Positions 41,761-44,623 of a stretch of 44,623 nucleotides of DNA are shown in pieces. The stretch's first letter is position 1, and the number at the start of each line of letters is the position of its first letter. The notes under the pieces are model-generated. The model did no database searches. It was not told where the DNA came from and saw only the letters and a program-made list of their open reading frames with translations. Both the position numbers and the translations under genes were made by a program. Origin of the DNA: CALEUX01 sp964608615 (lineage in GTDB: Bacteria; Bacteroidota; Bacteroidia; Bacteroidales; Marinilabiliaceae); the NCBI GenBank assembly GCA_964608615.1, contig CAZSQG010000026.1, positions 1 to 44,623 of the forward strand, written 5' to 3'.

Positions 41761-43269
41761 TTATTTTACGGAACTGTTTTCGCTAATCGACGTCACGAAT
41801 ACTGCCTTTATCGGTTCCTTTTCTATTGCCTGCCTCAGGCTTCTTTGTGTAACCGTAACTGGCTCGGTCATAAATTCAGGGATGTTGAACGACTTGAACA
41901 GAGCAGCATAGCGATCAGGATCCTCCTGCGGAAGAATAAACGGTTTATGTCCCCAGCCATTTTTGAAATAGGATATATATGGGCGAGTGTACGAACCATC
42001 GTCGCGGCGCGAGCTGAATATTATCCATGAACCATTCGACGACCATGAATGGTAACTTTCGACATCGGGGCTGTTAATTTCCGGCATGGACAATACGTTT
42101 CCTTTTTGCAGATCAATAAGATACAGGTCGGCGCTTTTATGCCAGATATGAAAGTTCCCATAATCGCCCAGCGTGAAAAGCAGATACTTGCCATCAGGCG
42201 AAATCCTTGGCAAGGTGGCACTTTTGTTTTGGGCGGCGGCATCGAAAACTAGTTCAGCCGTCGAAAATTCCAATGTTTGGGCGTTGAAAGCCTTTCGGTA
42301 TATGTTATAGCGAATGTCCTTGAAACTCAATATAAGATTGTCGGTTGGGCTAACACCCTCCGGGTATTGTGCTGAAATGTAATAAAGGAACTCTCCATTT
42401 GGGCTCCATGTCGGAAAGGTTTCTAATGCAGTTGTATCATTGGAAATATTTCGGATTTCGTTTTTATCCACATCATATAGGATGAGGTCCGAGCGGGAAT
42501 CAATTACCTCCACTTTTTCAACCCCTTTTTTATGAAAATGCTGTTCCGTGTTGTTAACCGAATATGCAATGAGGTTTTTTTGCGGATGCCAGGAGGGATA
42601 AACCCCGGAGGAAATAGCAGAATCCGTTTTCAGGTCAATTTTTTGAATGCTCGAGGGAGTTGCAATGATGGTACCCCCTTTGTGTTGCCGAACATGGAAC
42701 TGCATTTTGTGCGTTTTGTTATAGTCCTGATAGGCGTGGCAATTTATACATTGACCCTGTTCGTTACGCGCCAGGGTATTGTTATTGTACAATACTTGTT
42801 CGTCGAAATTGGTGAGGTTTCGTTGGTTAATGGTCATGTATTCGTACATTTCATATGAAGGTTCTATCATGCGGTACGATATGTAATGGTCAATTTCTTC
42901 GGCTGCAATGTAGTTTCGGATAACTGGCAGTCTCATCCATTGTTTTCCTTTCCGGATGTATATCTCTGTATATAAGGTATCGCCTTTGTTTGCTTTAAGA
43001 AGCTGTTGCCAGTCGTTCAGGCTCCATTGCACTTTGCGGCCCCTTGTGACCAATTGTTGGCCATTGTTCGAATGGGTTATTGTAAGATATTCATCGCCGT
43101 TGTTGCCTATTAAAAAGTTCAGCGGGGCAATATTCCAGGGGATTGCTGTACTTGAATAGTCGGGTTGTATGTTTGCTTTTTCGGAGGATAATACGAAGTC
43201 CAGCGGTGGGTTTTTGGAACACCCAAAGACAATTATCAGGACAAAACCAGTGAGAAGGATGTTTTTCAT
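41761..43269 (-). CDS. TolB-like PD40 lipoprotein with a haem c motif
   Basis: From ATG 43269 (MKNILLTGFVLIIVFGC) this is a 502-residue lipoprotein with lipobox VFGC; an ATG at 43281 gives four extra residues. A beta-rich N-terminal part (about 40-150) precedes CINCH at about residues 174-178 (CxxCH, covalent haem c site), then a PD40/TolB-type propeller with blades YPSWHPQKNLIAYS, FPTWSPNGEFLYYIS, LPRISPDGKYLLFT and YHSWSSNGSWIIFS. A single haem motif in a propeller lipoprotein suggests an electron-transfer or redox-sensing role, which is inference. It converges with the DUF6057-like gene. I recall these two families being neighbours in other Bacteroidota; that would need a search. Confidence 0.85.
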   Translation of the reverse strand: MKNILLTGFVLIIVFGCSKNPPLDFVLSSEKANIQPDYSSTAIPWNIAPLNFLIGNNGDEYLTITHSNNGQQLVTRGRKVQWSLNDWQQLLKANKGDTLYTEIYIRKGKQWMRLPVIRNYIAAEEIDHYISYRMIEPSYEMYEYMTINQRNLTNFDEQVLYNNNTLARNEQGQCINCHAYQDYNKTHKMQFHVRQHKGGTIIATPSSIQKIDLKTDSAISSGVYPSWHPQKNLIAYSVNNTEQHFHKKGVEKVEVIDSRSDLILYDVDKNEIRNISNDTTALETFPTWSPNGEFLYYISAQYPEGVSPTDNLILSFKDIRYNIYRKAFNAQTLEFSTAELVFDAAAQNKSATLPRISPDGKYLLFTLGDYGNFHIWHKSADLYLIDLQKGNVLSMPEINSPDVESYHSWSSNGSWIIFSSRRDDGSYTRPYISYFKNGWGHKPFILPQEDPDRYAALFKSFNIPEFMTEPVTVTQRSLRQAIEKEPIKAVFVTSISENSSVK

Positions 43270-43281
43270 TGTTGATTCCAA

Positions 43282-43659
43282 AAATTCGAACGGGATGTAA
43301 AGGTAATTACTTAATTATTCTATACAAACTGAACGTTGGCGATAAGGTGCGAAGGAGCCGCCCCGGTTAACTTGAACAGTTTTAGGATATTAAAGACAGA
43401 TGTCGCTGTGTGTATAAGTTTTCTCCATGGCTAATTTTGATTTTCTGCCAACTTTGGCATTATATGAGTAAACAAGGTTTATTGTACTTATAGGAAAAAT
43501 GTCAAGGGTTACGTTTATTGGGTAGTTACCCTGCCGTGCTGATGAAAAAAAATTATCCGTTTGGTAATTTTAGGATCAAGACTAATACAGCTCGAAAAGA
43601 AAAGGGAAGTAAAATAGCATTCCCAACAGTATAATTAGTTGTGATGCTATGGCATTCAA
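43282..43659. other. 378-base spacer without a gene
   Basis: It lies between the TolB-like gene start and the end of the truncated flavodoxin. A moderately GC-rich stretch (43340-43375) contains no ORF and no clear hairpin. Nothing else was recognised. Confidence 0.4.
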
Positions 43660-44088
43660 TTAGTTACAATTGATTTCGGTTATAAATTCCTCGATGCTTT
43701 TTTGATCTATTTTTGAAACGCTTTCGGTTGCTCCTGCTATCTTTTTTACCAGGAAGCGTTCTATAGCATTCATTTCATCGAAGCGGAACTCGCCGCCAAG
43801 GTGTTTTATGCTGCGAGCGTGTTTCCTGAGTGCTTCGGGAAAACCTTTCTTTATTTGCTCGTAGGCCTTGTCGAAAAACATGCAGCACACAAAAATGGCA
43901 ACCTCTTTTTGTAATAGGTCAATCATGTTTTGCGCAACAAACTTGCGGGCTTTGGGCTGAATAGATCCTGCATATACCGAACTACCAATGATAATCCGAT
44001 CGAACTGGTGGAATTCAATTTTTGGCTTTTCGGTAAGGGGGAATATAATTGTTTTTTTATCTATAAATGCGTCAAAAAATAACACCAT
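43660..44088 (-). pseudogene. N-terminally truncated flavodoxin-domain protein
   Basis: The frame encodes the C-terminal three quarters of a flavodoxin/HemG-like protein: FDRIIIGSSVYAGSIQPKAR is the second flavin-loop region, followed by AIFVCCMFFDKAYEQ and the terminal helices. The first strand and phosphate-binding loop (Thr/Ser-rich, about 35 residues) are absent; the apparent start MVLFFDAFIDKKTIIFPLTE does not resemble it. Other frames upstream (44089-44170) also fail to show the missing part. It is therefore probably a decayed gene, unable to bind FMN normally. The intact family acts in electron transfer or protoporphyrinogen oxidation. Confidence 0.7.
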
Positions 44089-44248
44089 CTTTTCGATTCA
44101 CTGCTACTGGCAGGGCGTTGCTTAAAAACTATTCTATCCACCAGACTTGTGCTGAGTTTGTTGAAGCATGGCGGATAATGATTAAATATTTGTATCTGCA
44201 TGTTTTTTGAAAAAATCGACTCGTAAACGGGTAATGTGTATTTAATTA

Positions 44249-44294
44249 GAGGTTTGCCTAATAGGAAGGGACAACCGACTGATAGGCAAACCTC
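44249..44294 (-). terminator. Terminator-like hairpin after the FGE-like gene
   Basis: GAGGTTTGCCTA (44249-44260) pairs exactly with TAGGCAAACCTC (44283-44294), a 12-bp stem with a 22-base loop. It lies 36 bases after the stop of the minus-strand FGE-like gene. The T-rich tract lies on the plus-strand side (TTTTCTTTATTT), so it could also stop plus-strand transcription. Confidence 0.7.
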
Positions 44295-44329
44295 TTTTCT
44301 TTATTTAGCTCAAAGCTATTAACACTAAA

Positions 44330-44623
44330 CTACGGGACGAGAACAACGCGAAACCCTACAGTGCCGAACATACCGTACGGGTAGTTGCTTTTACCGCGAT
44401 AAGCCGAACGGCAACCCTCAGCGTAGTAGTTCCAACCGCCGCCACGATACACGGGAAACGAGCCCGATGTAGCACCAGTAGGGTTGGTTTGGGCCGTTGT
44501 TGGATAAGTGCCGTACCAGTCAGCGCACCATTCCCATACATTGCCATGCATATCGTACAGGCCCCAGGCATTGGCAGGGTAGGTGCCTACGGCTTGGGTT
44601 TTGTCGGGGCAGTTATTGGTGCC
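44330..44623 (-). CDS. Formylglycine-generating-enzyme-like (SUMF1 domain) protein, partial
   Basis: This is the C-terminal 97 codons of a protein whose 5' part lies beyond the window. The frame is open to the edge (GTNNCPDKTQAVGTYPANAW upstream of the internal Met at 44551). Hallmarks of the SUMF1/FGE-sulfatase fold are visible: GLYDMHGNVWEWCADWYG, RGGGWNYYAEGCRSAYR and GFRVVLVP at the end. The family includes sulfatase activators, ergothioneine-type enzymes and non-enzymatic members such as the T9SS/gliding lipoproteins GldJ and GldK. The copper-binding cysteines of true FGE cannot be judged from this fragment. The stop is TAG at 44330-44332. Confidence 0.88.
   Translation of the reverse strand, partial: GTNNCPDKTQAVGTYPANAWGLYDMHGNVWEWCADWYGTYPTTAQTNPTGATSGSFPVYRGGGWNYYAEGCRSAYRGKSNYPYGMFGTVGFRVVLVP

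Noticed and set aside
41605..42030. Plus-strand ORF following the DUF6057-like gene
   Set aside because: Most of it is antisense to the well-supported TolB-like gene; it shows no family resemblance and at best its first 150 bases could hold a frame-shifted tail.

Overview
The window looks like chromosomal DNA of a marine or gut-type Bacteroidota, most likely near the Marinilabiliales/Prolixibacteraceae. This is an inference from protein style, AT-rich spacers, Bacteroidota-type -7 boxes (TAnnTTTG), a type IX secretion (T9SS) cargo with a type B C-terminal domain, PorP/SprF, and a dtd-mazG-deoC cluster. No rRNA, tRNA, CRISPR array, prophage or intact insertion sequence was recognised. A run of 10 N at 41288-41297 marks an assembly gap.

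Layout. 1-9800 is mostly housekeeping: dtd, a MazG-like pyrophosphohydrolase, deoC, a polyprenyl diphosphate synthase, an ArsR-type regulator broken by one in-frame TGA, queD, an SGNH esterase lipoprotein, polA and a DUF456 membrane protein. 9900-14300 holds envelope genes on the minus strand: an S41 processing protease and penicillin-binding protein 1C, whose frame has no ATG start. 14300-17990 holds a HEAT-like gene bracketed by two direct copies of a palindrome-rich repeat, a MATE transporter and a cluster of TGTCATT-type repeats. 17990-21760 carries a GH43-like lipoprotein, an aldo/keto reductase and a PQQ-type propeller protein.

Two operons stand out. The first (27019 down to 21823, minus strand) encodes two coiled-coil proteins, a membrane-anchored substrate-binding protein fused to an OmpA peptidoglycan-binding domain, an ABC permease and an ABC ATPase. 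It appears to be an importer tethered to the cell wall, with dedicated coiled-coil partners of unknown role. The second (36053 down to 27393, minus strand) is a very tight five-gene unit: a type B T9SS cargo, PorP/SprF, a PD40/PKD protein with a degenerate OmpA-like tail, an unrecognised secreted protein, and a propeller sensor histidine kinase joined to it by a TGATG stop/start overlap. The cargo's start codon lies inside a perfect 17-bp hairpin. An ECF sigma factor and a putative membrane anti-sigma factor sit just upstream on the same strand. I read this as a self-contained 'secrete, anchor and sense' surface module.

37800-44623 holds an atypical SDR, a beta-lactamase-fold serine hydrolase, a gap-interrupted DUF6057-like membrane protein facing a TolB-like lipoprotein with a haem c motif, an N-terminally truncated flavodoxin, and the C-terminal end of a formylglycine-generating-enzyme-like protein running off the window.
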